In this document: positions 1 through 7,861 of the stretch, piece after piece | Position numbering within the stretch: the stretch's first letter is position 1 | Layout: each line of letters starts with the position of its first letter | Position numbers and translations under genes: made by a program | The notes under the pieces: generated by a model | The model's database searches: none | What the model was told of the DNA's origin: nothing | Seen by the model: only the letters and a program-made list of their open reading frames with translations | NCBI RefSeq assembly: GCF_900119495.1 | Contig: NZ_LT632435.1 | Span: 1,550,888-1,614,887 of the forward strand | Reading direction: 5' to 3' | Origin: Arcanobacterium urinimassiliense | GTDB taxonomy: Bacteria; Actinomycetota; Actinomycetes; Actinomycetales; Actinomycetaceae | Length of the DNA stretch: 64,000 nt

Positions 1-1016
1 AGCAGTACCCAGTCGGCAGTAAAAATCCCCATTCCGAGCGTAAAAAATCCGGAAAGCAGCAGGCCGAAGATGACGGGGTGCCGCCGGCCGGATAAATCCG
101 ACCATTTACCGGCCACCCAGAGCGCAAGCGCATTCCCAAAGGCAAAGGTAGTCAAGAGGCCGCCGGCAAGCCACGGTGCGGCCGTGGGGAGGGAAAGTGC
201 CAGCAACGGAATTACGGAAACGCGCACCCCCATATTCGTCCACCCTTGGGAGAAGGCAGTCAATAAGGTAATGCGAAAACGCCGCAGCTGGAGAGCTTCT
301 CGCACCGTGATTACGGGGCGAGCAGAAAGATTGGCCGCTTTTTCCGCTTTCTCCGCTTTTTCCGCTTTCTCCAATTTTTCGGGCGGAAGTGGCGAATTAG
401 CGGGGAGAAATACGTCCGGACCAATAGCTATTTTCACTATCAACCACGCAATAATTAAAAAGCAGCCATAAATAAGAAAAGGCCACCGATAGCCCAAACC
501 AGAGAGTAAGGCTCCTACAGCTGGGCCAGCGATATTTCCAATTAAGAAACCTGCTCCGTAGGCGGCAGAAGCTCGCCCGCGCATAGTAGGAGGAGCGAGC
601 TTAAAGATCATCGACATCGCCGCTACGGAAAAAGTAATGGAGCCGATGCCGCCGGCCGCCCGGAAAATCAATAACTGCAGATAGCTCTGCGCAAAAGCCG
701 AAGCAAAAGAAGAAATCATTACGATGGCGATGCCAAACAGGTACATCCGGCGCTCCCCGAATTTGGTGGAAAGCCAGCCCGAAGCAGGTGCGAAGCTCAA
801 ACGCAGGAGCGCGAAAGCAGAAACTACAAAAGTAGCGGCCAGGTTAGTGACCGAAAAACTCTTGGCATATTGCGGCAATACCGGAGCCACTATTCCGTAA
901 CCTAAAGCTATCGCCACTGCCGCCGCCACCAATACCCAAATTGCGCGGGGAAGTCGCTCTTCTTTTACACCAGCATCCATACTATTTGGTCTATCAAAGT
1001 TCTCTGGAAAATCCAT
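1..1016 (-). CDS. MFS transporter, partial (C-terminal end runs off the window)
   Basis: The reading frame is open from an ATG at 1014-1016 down to the left edge, so about 338 N-terminal residues are visible and the C-terminus is missing. It has at least eight hydrophobic segments and the MFS-like loop FGERR between TM2 and TM3. The central cytoplasmic loop, near residue 215, carries four EKA tripeptides, encoded by a 9-bp repeat. It is probably a drug or small-solute exporter of the inner membrane, but the substrate cannot be told. It is divergent from the DUF4921 gene, with 107 bp between the starts. A GAGG lies about 14 nt upstream of the ATG, so the start is only moderately secure; the next in-frame ATG is at 978-980. 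Confidence 0.8.
   Translation of the reverse strand, partial: MDFPENFDRPNSMDAGVKEERLPRAIWVLVAAAVAIALGYGIVAPVLPQYAKSFSVTNLAATFVVSAFALLRLSFAPASGWLSTKFGERRMYLFGIAIVMISSFASAFAQSYLQLLIFRAAGGIGSITFSVAAMSMIFKLAPPTMRGRASAAYGAGFLIGNIAGPAVGALLSGLGYRWPFLIYGCFLIIAWLIVKIAIGPDVFLPANSPLPPEKLEKAEKAEKAEKAANLSARPVITVREALQLRRFRITLLTAFSQGWTNMGVRVSVIPLLALSLPTAAPWLAGGLLTTFAFGNALALWVAGKWSDLSGRRHPVIFGLLLSGFFTLGMGIFTADWVL
336..377 (-). repeat. 9-bp tandem repeat coding for EKA units in the MFS loop
   Basis: The plus strand alternates ttttccgct and ttctccgct units about four times. Read on the minus strand this gives an EKAEKAEKA-type charged helix in the central loop of the transporter. The repeat keeps the reading frame. 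Confidence 0.75.
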
Positions 1017-1042
1017 CTTTAATAAATCAACCTCACACACAC

Positions 1043-1096
1043 TTTCACCTCTGGCTCAGCAGTTATATATAATTAGAGTGCCCAGCCAAATGGGCA
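1043..1096 (+). promoter_or_regulatory. Candidate promoter with inverted repeat ahead of the DUF4921 gene
   Basis: A consensus -10 hexamer TATAAT lies at 1068-1073. The -35 region is poor (ttcacc or tttcac near 1043-1049). Directly downstream, near the expected transcription start, is the inverted repeat TGCCCA-N6-TGGGCA (1079-1096), which could be a repressor operator or a small leader hairpin. The TATAAT is the strongest part of this call; the operator role is inference. Confidence 0.4.
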
Positions 1097-1123
1097 AAAT
1101 TTCTTTAATAGTAGAGTGAGAAT

Positions 1124-2446
1124 ATGAATTTCCCGATACGCGAGCCTTTAACGAGAATGGCCGACGGCACCATCAAACAGTGGAACCCTTTTTCCGGTAC
1201 TGAGGTCTGGACGGTACCTGGCAGAGCTAACCGCCCTTTGGATATAAAACTTTCCGACCCCCATCCGCTAAATCCGAAAGAGCTCGGGCATCACTGTGCT
1301 TTTTGTACCCAGCGAATTCTCGAAACTCCACCGGAGAAAGCGCGCCTCGTAAAGAAACGCGACGACGCCGTCATATATAAATCCACTAGCGTAGAGATGC
1401 TCACCCGCGAATGGGAATTCCGCCGCGTGCCAAATCTTTTTGAGATAGTTTCTTTCGATTATTGGGAAAAAAATTATGGCTACCAGCTCTCTCCGGCAGC
1501 CCAGCACAATATGGATTCCTATATTGCCGACCCGGCCGGGCGCGCACATGTACTGAATGTATTGCGCGTTAAACTCGGGGCGCAATACAGCGAAGAAGCG
1601 TGGGAGCAGCTATCTGATAGAGAAAAAATGCAGTACGCCCGCGCACTTTTTGGTTCCGGGCACGATTTAATCATCGCTCGCCGACACTTCGTAGACGGAG
1701 CAGAAAACGATAGTCAGTTGGCTTCTGCAGGCACACTCACCCCACAAGAGCACCTCTGGTATATTCGCCTCACTATCGATGCGATGAAAGATCTCTATGA
1801 TGCAAATCGCTACGCTCGTTATATTCAGGTATTCCAAAATTGGTTAAAACCAGCGGGAGCCTCTTTTGACCACCTACACAAGCAATTAGTGGCTATTGAC
1901 CAGCGCCCTATTAACGGGCAGATGGAGCTCAAGAAAGTCCGGCAAAACCCCAATCTCTACAATGAGGCAGCTGTAGACTACGCCGGCTACCACAATTTAG
2001 TGATTGCCGAGAATAAGCATGCAGTAGCTATTGCCGGATTTGGCCATCGCTACCCAACTTTGGAAGTGTGGTCGCGCTCTAGTCACTGCCAACCTTGGGA
2101 GCATAGCCGGGAAGAAATTGCCGCTATGTCGGATTTGATTCACGCTATGCACGCTGCCACCGGCCCGCTCGTGCCCTGTAATGAGGAGTGGTATTGCAAG
2201 CCAATTGACGCCGATGTGAATATGCCCTGGCGAGTCTTGCTGAAATGGCGCGTATCTACTTTGGCCGGTTTCGAAGGGGGCACAAAAATTTACGTAAATA
2301 CCATTGACCCCTGGCATGTGCGCGATCGCGTAGTGCCGCGGCTATTGGAACTGCGCGCCGAAGGAAAAATTTCGCAGAGTATAAATATCTCTACCGAATG
2401 TAGCTGCCGCGTAAATTCCCTCCGGTACAACCCGGCTCTCCAATAG
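1124..2446 (+). CDS. DUF4921 family protein, GalT/HIT-fold nucleotidyltransferase-like
   Basis: A 440-residue soluble protein that I recognise as the actinobacterial DUF4921 family, related to galactose-1-phosphate uridylyltransferase and the HIT superfamily. Residues 250-254 read HLHKQ, matching the H-x-H-x-Q catalytic signature of GalT (HPHGQ). An N-terminal HHCAFC (C58, C61) could be the CxxC half of the GalT-type zinc site. A second Cys pair is near the C-terminus (ECSC). The reaction is probably nucleotidyl or phosphoryl transfer to a sugar phosphate, but the substrate is unknown. The ATG is preceded by a purine-rich gagtgag. A galactokinase gene lies 14 kb away, but nothing here links the two. 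Confidence 0.8.
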   Translation: MNFPIREPLTRMADGTIKQWNPFSGTEVWTVPGRANRPLDIKLSDPHPLNPKELGHHCAFCTQRILETPPEKARLVKKRDDAVIYKSTSVEMLTREWEFRRVPNLFEIVSFDYWEKNYGYQLSPAAQHNMDSYIADPAGRAHVLNVLRVKLGAQYSEEAWEQLSDREKMQYARALFGSGHDLIIARRHFVDGAENDSQLASAGTLTPQEHLWYIRLTIDAMKDLYDANRYARYIQVFQNWLKPAGASFDHLHKQLVAIDQRPINGQMELKKVRQNPNLYNEAAVDYAGYHNLVIAENKHAVAIAGFGHRYPTLEVWSRSSHCQPWEHSREEIAAMSDLIHAMHAATGPLVPCNEEWYCKPIDADVNMPWRVLLKWRVSTLAGFEGGTKIYVNTIDPWHVRDRVVPRLLELRAEGKISQSINISTECSCRVNSLRYNPALQ

Positions 2447-2565
2447 ATACCGATAAATACCAGTAGGAGCTGCTTTTAGGGCTACTTTCACTTCACGAAA
2501 GTGGTTACGTATATACTTTTGCCTGCGCTTTTTGCCTTGCACCTTTTGCCACCGAAATACGCCAG

Positions 2566-3225
2566 CTAGTTTTCGCGCAAATAGCCTTTCTCCATGACGA
2601 TGACCCGATCTGCCATTACATCTGCTTCGTCGTGATCATGGGTGACGAATATAGCCGTAATCCCCGTGCGTTTAATTATCTCTCGCAACTGCACTGCCAA
2701 AGTTTCGCGCAGATTGCGATCAAGCGCCGAAAGTGGTTCGTCGAGCAAAAGTAGCTGTGGAGAAGGAGCGAGCGAGCGAGCTAAAGCCACCCGTTGCTTC
2801 TGCCCACCCGAAAGCGTAGATATTTGCCGCTCCCCGTAGTCCGCTAAATCTACTAGCTGCAGTAATTCAGCTACCCGCGCTTTTATTTGGGCACGCGGCA
2901 TCCGGTGCATTTCCAAACCGTAGCTGATATTCCGCGCCACATTGCGATGAGGGAAAAGCTGCCCGTCTTGAAATACCATGCCGACATTTCGCTTGTGCAC
3001 CGGCACGTGCGCTAAATCTTTGCCATAGAGATAAATATTTCCGGCCGTCACCTGCTCTAAGCCAGCTATTGCCCGCAATAAAGTGGATTTCCCCGAACCA
3101 GAGGCACCGAGCAAAGCCACTATCTCCCCTTCGGGTACCTGCAAACAGGCACCGTGCACAGCAGTAAAGCCATTAGAGTAAGTGACATCTGCTTCTTTTA
3201 CCACTAAAGCATAATTTTCATTCAT
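2566..3225 (-). CDS. thiQ: ABC transporter ATP-binding protein, thiamine importer (ThiQ-like)
   Basis: A 219-residue ATPase with Walker A GASGSGKST, signature LSGGQKQR, Walker B LLLLDEPLSALD and an H-loop VTHDHDEA. It is the last gene of the riboswitch-led thiB-thiP-thiQ operon and powers import through the fused permease ThiP at the membrane. Its start overlaps or abuts the thiP stop (GTG at 3228 or ATG at 3225; I use the ATG). The substrate (thiamine, TPP or a precursor such as HMP) is inferred from the TPP riboswitch and the ThiBPQ architecture, not from binding residues. The convergent junction with the DUF4921 gene has only a weak 6-bp hairpin (2484-2502). Confidence 0.88.
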   Translation of the reverse strand: MNENYALVVKEADVTYSNGFTAVHGACLQVPEGEIVALLGASGSGKSTLLRAIAGLEQVTAGNIYLYGKDLAHVPVHKRNVGMVFQDGQLFPHRNVARNISYGLEMHRMPRAQIKARVAELLQLVDLADYGERQISTLSGGQKQRVALARSLAPSPQLLLLDEPLSALDRNLRETLAVQLREIIKRTGITAIFVTHDHDEADVMADRVIVMEKGYLREN

Positions 3226-3227
3226 CA

Positions 3228-4877
3228 CTATATTTGTCCGATTCTTTGCTCGTCGCGATTCCGCGATCCAATAAATTCTGCACTAATGATTACGAACGCC
3301 GTCACCACTGCTAATAGCACTGCTCCGGCCAACGCCATACCGTAATTATTCTGCCCAGCTCGCGAGAGCAGCTTTACAATCACTACTGGCAAGGTCAAAT
3401 AAGCCGGATCAGCGAGGAAAGATGTAGCTCCGAATTCGCCGAGTGAAACAGCGAAAGCAAAGCCCGCCGCCAGCCCGATACCGCGCAATAAAAATGGCAT
3501 ATCAATGGTGCGAAGTACTTGCGCAGGAGTGGCACCTAAGACGCTAGCAGCTTCCCGCATCCGCGGATCGATAGCACGCAACAGCGGCACTAAAGATCGG
3601 ATAACCAGTGGTAAGGCTACTACTGATTGTGCTAAAGGCACGATGAGACCGGAATTAGCTATATCGGTACCGGCGAAAGTTATTAAAAATCCAAAACCAA
3701 CCGTAACTGCGGAGACCCCGAGCGGCAGCAAGGTGACACCGTCTAAGAAACGTTGTGCTTGTAGCCATTTTCCTTGGACGCGCCGCGAAAGTACCAATGC
3801 CAAAGGTACGCTCACCAGTAAGGCAAAAATCATGGAATCGAAAGCGATGCGTACCGAGTGGTCGATAGCTTCTAGTACCGAAGTGCCCCCCGAAAATCCG
3901 AACCCGGTAGTAGAAAGAAGACGGTAGTTATCGAGTGTCCAATGACCTTGATACCGGAAAGAATTGAGAATAAGGGAAACAATAGGAAAAAGCACCAGGA
4001 ATACTGCCAGTACGGTGATTATTTTTGGCAGCAGCGGCGCCTGGCGCAGCGAACGGCGGGAACGCGGGCGCACTTGCAGGGCCGTTTCCGTGCGGGCAGT
4101 GAGGCGCGTACCCACAATCAGAGCCAGAAGCACGATTATAAATTGCAGCACCGAGAGCATAGCTGCTTTATCAAGATCAAAGAAAGTGACGGTCTGAATA
4201 TATATTTCCGTCTCAATAGTGCCATATCCCGGATTACCTAGCGTGGTCACGACTCCGTATGCGGTAGAGCAATAGAGGAAAGCCAGACCGCCTGCCGCTG
4301 CTATCGCCGGAGCTAATTGCGGCAAGGTGATGCTGAAGAATGCTCGGTAGGGGCTGGCTCCGAGAGTACGAGCCGCCTGTTCCGTACATGGATCGAGACT
4401 GGCCCACATATTTCCTACCATGCGGGTAATGAGCCCGCAGTTGAAGAACACCATGGCGAGCACTACTGCCCACGGAGTATTAGCCATATTTAGAAAAGCG
4501 AGCGGGCCGCCCAGCAAGGAGCGAAAAGCGATACCTACTACCACTGTGGGGAGCACAAAGGGAATTGTCAACAACCCCCGCAGTAGCTGCCGGCCAGGGA
4601 AATCGTGTAGATATAGCAAATAGGCAGCGGGTACGCCGCAAAGTATGGAGAAAAATGCACCCGCAACGGCCATCCAGAGAGTTTGCCAAATAATCTGCCA
4701 AGTGCGCTCTTCGCGCAGTAAATCCACCATGCCGCCCAGGAAAGAAGCTTCAGCTGCATCTACTCCGAATAGCCCGCGGAGCAGCATCGCTCCGACCGGC
4801 CACATAAAGAAAATAATTAAAAAGGCTAGGGGCAGTGCTACGGCACTGCCCCAGCCTATTTTAGAAATCAGCTTCAT
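3228..4877 (-). CDS. thiP: Thiamine-type ABC transporter permease, fused double domain (ThiP-like)
   Basis: 549 residues with about twelve membrane segments, made of two tandem permease domains. Each half carries an EAA-type coupling loop: EQAARTLGASPYRAF in the first half and REAASVLGATPAQVL in the second. The fused two-domain layout is that of ThiP and iron (FbpB) permeases; the riboswitch upstream favours thiamine. It follows thiB by 31 nt and touches thiQ, so the three are one operon. The ribosome-binding site ahead of the ATG is weak, consistent with translational coupling. Confidence 0.88.
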   Translation of the reverse strand: MKLISKIGWGSAVALPLAFLIIFFMWPVGAMLLRGLFGVDAAEASFLGGMVDLLREERTWQIIWQTLWMAVAGAFFSILCGVPAAYLLYLHDFPGRQLLRGLLTIPFVLPTVVVGIAFRSLLGGPLAFLNMANTPWAVVLAMVFFNCGLITRMVGNMWASLDPCTEQAARTLGASPYRAFFSITLPQLAPAIAAAGGLAFLYCSTAYGVVTTLGNPGYGTIETEIYIQTVTFFDLDKAAMLSVLQFIIVLLALIVGTRLTARTETALQVRPRSRRSLRQAPLLPKIITVLAVFLVLFPIVSLILNSFRYQGHWTLDNYRLLSTTGFGFSGGTSVLEAIDHSVRIAFDSMIFALLVSVPLALVLSRRVQGKWLQAQRFLDGVTLLPLGVSAVTVGFGFLITFAGTDIANSGLIVPLAQSVVALPLVIRSLVPLLRAIDPRMREAASVLGATPAQVLRTIDMPFLLRGIGLAAGFAFAVSLGEFGATSFLADPAYLTLPVVIVKLLSRAGQNNYGMALAGAVLLAVVTAFVIISAEFIGSRNRDEQRIGQI

Positions 4878-4908
4878 AGAATATTTCTTCTATGTAGGTA
4901 TTTAGCAG

Positions 4909-5937
4909 TTACTTAGTGGATTCCTGGTATATCTTGGAATACTCATCCAGCCAAGCTTTCCGCTCCGCGCCCACTTTCTGAATATCTGCTTCAATTACCG
5001 TAGTCGGAAGTGGTGCATAGGTCGCCCACTCTTTCGGCAGCTCTATATTCTTCTTATAGGGGTAGACGTACATATTTTCCGGAATGGATTTCTGCACTTT
5101 ATCCGTGAGTAAGAATTCGATAAATGCTTTTGCTCCATCTGCATTCTTAGCTCCCTTGGTCACGCCGGCGTACTCAATCTGCTTGATGCAAGTATCATTC
5201 AGAGAAGAAGTAGCGCCTTTCTCATAGGCGGGGGAAGAAGAATAGCTGAGCACTATCGGGTAGGCTCCTTTTCCTTCCGAACCAGAGAACTCAGTGTAAT
5301 AAGCAGTAGACCAATCCTTTACCACTTTAGTGCCGTTGGCCAGCAAATCCTTCCAGTATTCAGTCCACTTATCTCCATAGGTGGAAACGGTGGCCGCGAG
5401 GAATGCCATACCGGGGGTGGACTGCAAGGGGTCGGTGAGTACCGTCAAATTCTTATACTCTGGCTTCAATAGGTCGTCAAAAGATTTCGGAATATCGATA
5501 TTCTTATCGGCAAACCACCGGTTATCGGCATTCAAGCAGACATCGCCGCGGTCAATAGGAGCCAATTTCCCGTCCACGGTATCGGATTTTTCCAGACCTT
5601 TCGGCACAAATTCCTCTGCCAAGCCCGAGTTAATCACTTCGGCAGCCTGGAAAGTATCTACGCCGTAGAAGCCATCTACTACCGGCTTATCTTTGTTAAT
5701 CAACAGCTGGTTAAGTACAGTACCGTCACCGGCGGAAACCGTCTTGAGCTGGTAACCGCTCTCCTCTTGGAAAGCTTTAATATCTTCTTCCGAAATCTTG
5801 AAAGAATCGTGGGTGAGAATGGTGACGACTTTATCGGCGCCGTCAGCTTTCTTATCTCCTGAATTAGCGGCGCTGCACCCAGCTAGCACCAGCGCAGCGG
5901 CAGCCAAAGCCACAGCCGTCTTCTTTAATGAAATCAT
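4909..5937 (-). CDS. thiB: Thiamine ABC transporter substrate-binding lipoprotein (ThiB-like)
   Basis: A 342-residue periplasmic-type binding protein of the ThiB/iron-binding class. The N-terminus has a short positive stretch, a hydrophobic core and a lipobox LAGC, so it should be a lipid-anchored surface protein. I place the start at the ATG at 5935-5937 because AGGAGG sits 4 nt upstream and it gives a clean signal peptide; an ATG 18 nt further upstream would put the signal after extra residues and lacks this site. First gene of thiBPQ. Expression should be switched off by TPP through the riboswitch about 85 nt upstream. Confidence 0.88.
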   Translation of the reverse strand: MISLKKTAVALAAAALVLAGCSAANSGDKKADGADKVVTILTHDSFKISEEDIKAFQEESGYQLKTVSAGDGTVLNQLLINKDKPVVDGFYGVDTFQAAEVINSGLAEEFVPKGLEKSDTVDGKLAPIDRGDVCLNADNRWFADKNIDIPKSFDDLLKPEYKNLTVLTDPLQSTPGMAFLAATVSTYGDKWTEYWKDLLANGTKVVKDWSTAYYTEFSGSEGKGAYPIVLSYSSSPAYEKGATSSLNDTCIKQIEYAGVTKGAKNADGAKAFIEFLLTDKVQKSIPENMYVYPYKKNIELPKEWATYAPLPTTVIEADIQKVGAERKAWLDEYSKIYQESTK

Positions 5938-6021
5938 TTTTCCTCCTACAATCATCTATTCGGAGGGGTATTCCGGATATATAGCCTGCCGCAGCAAACC
6001 GCGCCCAGAATTGAGAAACCC

Positions 6022-6106
6022 GACTCCCTTCGCCGGCATTATCCGGATCAGGTGCGAGGGTATTGGCTTAACGCAATCTCAGCACCGCAGTGGCGCTCCC
6101 CTGTCG
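6022..6106 (-). promoter_or_regulatory. TPP riboswitch (THI element)
   Basis: On the minus strand the conserved THI-box pieces appear in order: acaggggagc, gctgaga, taccct, the near-invariant cacctgatccggataatgcc, then gcgaagggag. These match the P1/P2/P4/P5 consensus of the TPP aptamer. It lies in the leader of thiB, about 85 nt ahead of the start codon. As in other actinobacteria, TPP binding would be expected to hide the thiB ribosome-binding site or to end transcription; I did not find an obvious U-tract terminator. Confidence 0.93.
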
Positions 6107-6163
6107 TATTTCTAAGTATATAACAAGCAAAAATTATTACATACTTCTAGTAGTAGATATACC

Positions 6164-6406
6164 TTAAAGCCACGGAAGAGCTTTTCGGCCTTTTTCCTCC
6201 AGAAGTAATCGAATACCCGCACTTACTGCGGCACTCACAGCGGTGAATATGAAAAGCTGCACTCCGATTTTTCCTGAATTAGCTACCCCTTGCTGTGGAA
6301 GTTCCCTGTGTAAACCTTTTTTCCAAAAAAGCGTCAACAAATTCTCAGCTAAAAATCCAGTTACCGAGCCTAAGCCATAACTTAAAATTTTCTTTCCTAT
6401 ATACAT
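6164..6406 (-). CDS. DUF4235 family small membrane protein
   Basis: An 80-residue protein with two hydrophobic stretches (about residues 7-27 and 48-68) and the size and layout of the actinobacterial DUF4235 family. Function unknown. It starts 26 nt after the mrpG stop on the same strand, so it is probably co-transcribed as the last gene of the Mrp operon. It ends 60 nt before the TPP riboswitch region that serves the next operon. Whether it belongs to the antiporter complex is untested. Confidence 0.72.
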   Translation of the reverse strand: MYIGKKILSYGLGSVTGFLAENLLTLFWKKGLHRELPQQGVANSGKIGVQLFIFTAVSAAVSAGIRLLLEEKGRKALPWL

Positions 6407-6432
6407 CGGAATATCCTTTCCAATTACTCTCT

Positions 6433-6798
6433 TTACATTTGCACGTATTCAGTACCGCGGTCTATATCCTCTTTTAATTCATCTATGACTAATTCTGCCG
6501 GCTGCACCCGCCCAGTACGGTAGCCAGAGCGAGACAGCATGTGTGCGGAAATCGGCGAAGAAACCAATTGAAAGGCTATCACTAAAAGCAGCGTCCAGGT
6601 CATAGAAGCCTCTCGCACCAAAAGAATCACTCCTAGCATAAACATAATGAGAGAGAATACTTGCGGCTTGGTAGCTACGTGTTGGCGAGAAAGCAGATCC
6701 GGATAGCGCACCATGCCAATCGCCGCAATCAAAGTAAAAATACTGCCAACTACCAGGAAAATTGCTCCTAGGACATCCGCTATCATACCAGCGCTCAC
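6433..6798 (-). CDS. mrpG: Mrp-type Na+/H+ antiporter subunit G
   Basis: A 121-residue protein with three membrane segments, typical of MrpG/MnhG. The motif MVRYPDLLSRQHVATKPQ after TM1 is diagnostic. It is the smallest accessory subunit of the hetero-oligomeric Mrp antiporter. I use the GTG at 6796-6798: it overlaps the mrpF stop (GTGA) and has AAGGAGC upstream; an internal ATG at 6786 is an alternative. Confidence 0.92.
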   Translation of the reverse strand: MSAGMIADVLGAIFLVVGSIFTLIAAIGMVRYPDLLSRQHVATKPQVFSLIMFMLGVILLVREASMTWTLLLVIAFQLVSSPISAHMLSRSGYRTGRVQPAELVIDELKEDIDRGTEYVQM

Positions 6799-7214
6799 AG
6801 CTGCTCCTTCCCCGCGTGTTCCGAATCAGCCCCCGAGGTGCGATTTTTCGAAGTGGCCGCGGGGTGCTGGCTCGGGCGTAAATCGGTAAAAGGCTGTGAT
6901 TGGTGCAGCTCTTCAGCTCTTTCCGCCGCCCGCCGCGCCAATTTTTGCCGCAGTTGCGGAGCAATTGGCGGCATAAAACGTGCCAAAGTGGTCGAACCGA
7001 TAAAACCGATAAGAGAAAGCACTACCAATACCGGCAAGAGATCGCCGCGGCGCGAGCTCGCCGCTAAAAGTGTAAAACCGCCGATTAAAACTGCCGTCAT
7101 CATATCTACTCCGACCATACGGTCTAGCGAAGTAGGCCCTCTCACTATGCGATAGAGGACTAAAACGGCGGCACAAAAAAGCAATACTGCGCAGCCAATA
7201 AGTACATAAATCAT
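6795..7214 (-). CDS. mrpF: Mrp-type Na+/H+ antiporter subunit F
   Basis: 139 residues, with three membrane helices in the first 90 (MrpF core: GPTSLDRMVGVDMMTA) and a soluble charged tail of about 50 residues that is longer than usual for this subunit. It overlaps mrpE (ATGA) and mrpG (GTGA) by 4 nt each, showing translational coupling through the operon. It is required for assembly of the antiporter in other bacteria. Confidence 0.92.
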   Translation of the reverse strand: MIYVLIGCAVLLFCAAVLVLYRIVRGPTSLDRMVGVDMMTAVLIGGFTLLAASSRRGDLLPVLVVLSLIGFIGSTTLARFMPPIAPQLRQKLARRAAERAEELHQSQPFTDLRPSQHPAATSKNRTSGADSEHAGKEQL

Positions 7215-7861
7215 AGTGTTTCTCCTGCTCTACGCGGTTCACCGCTCGGAGGAGCATAGGGAGTAGGAAGCCTACCCGCCTGCGGAGAATCTCCCGGCAC
7301 ATATCCGGCATCTATCAGCTCCTCGTGAGAAGCCAAGGCGCGCAAGACCCGCTCTTCTTGTTCGAGCACCGTGGCGTGAATACCGTCTATACCACCTGCT
7401 AAATCCATATCGAATACGTGCACATAGAGAGTGCCGGTGGCTCGATGCGCATCTACCACTACCGACCCAGGCACCAAACCCGTCATTCCTGCCACGATTG
7501 CCAAGTATACATCCGAATGCGAACGCAGTTTCACTCGAATAATGGCGCCGCGCGGCACGCGCCCTCGGAGAATAAATTTTCCTTGCATCCACGAAGCCCG
7601 TAAAATATCGGCGAAAAATATGAAAAGGAGCCGCCCGAGAGCCCGCGGGCGAAATCGCCCGTCGTAGGGAGTAGCCGGGAAAGGAGCCAAAGTAGTAATA
7701 AATAAAGCCAGTAAAAATCCCGCTACGAAATTACCTACTGAGATATCTCCCCAGATTAACACCCACGCCAAAGTGAGCCAGAGAATTAACCCCATCGAGG
7801 CATGCGGGAAACGAGCCGGATGGAACCGAGAACGGCGAATAGCAGCTGCCGATTTACTCAT
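7211..7861 (-). CDS. mrpE: Mrp-type Na+/H+ antiporter subunit E
   Basis: 216 residues. An N-terminal pair of hydrophobic segments (about residues 18-50, LWLTLAWVLIWGDISVGNF) is followed by the soluble MrpE domain with GSVVVDAH and YVHVFDMD. I start at the ATG at 7859-7861 because GGAGGAAG lies just upstream, inside the end of mrpD; the frame stays open upstream but would overlap mrpD by much more. The 8-nt overlap (ATGAGTAA) with mrpD is typical of coupled Mrp genes. Confidence 0.9.
   Translation of the reverse strand: MSKSAAAIRRSRFHPARFPHASMGLILWLTLAWVLIWGDISVGNFVAGFLLALFITTLAPFPATPYDGRFRPRALGRLLFIFFADILRASWMQGKFILRGRVPRGAIIRVKLRSHSDVYLAIVAGMTGLVPGSVVVDAHRATGTLYVHVFDMDLAGGIDGIHATVLEQEERVLRALASHEELIDAGYVPGDSPQAGRLPTPYAPPSGEPRRAGETL

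Noticed and set aside
70..471. 133-residue plus-strand open frame at the left end
   Set aside because: It is antisense to the MFS transporter, whose frame gives membrane helices throughout. The FSAFSAFSAF run is the other-strand reading of the EKA repeat.
2484..2502. Small hairpin between DUF4921 and thiQ
   Set aside because: Only 6 bp (ACTTTC/GAAAGT) with no T-run on either side; too weak to call a terminator.
5798..6115. 105-residue plus-strand open frame
   Set aside because: It is antisense to the thiB signal peptide and the TPP riboswitch, both strong calls.
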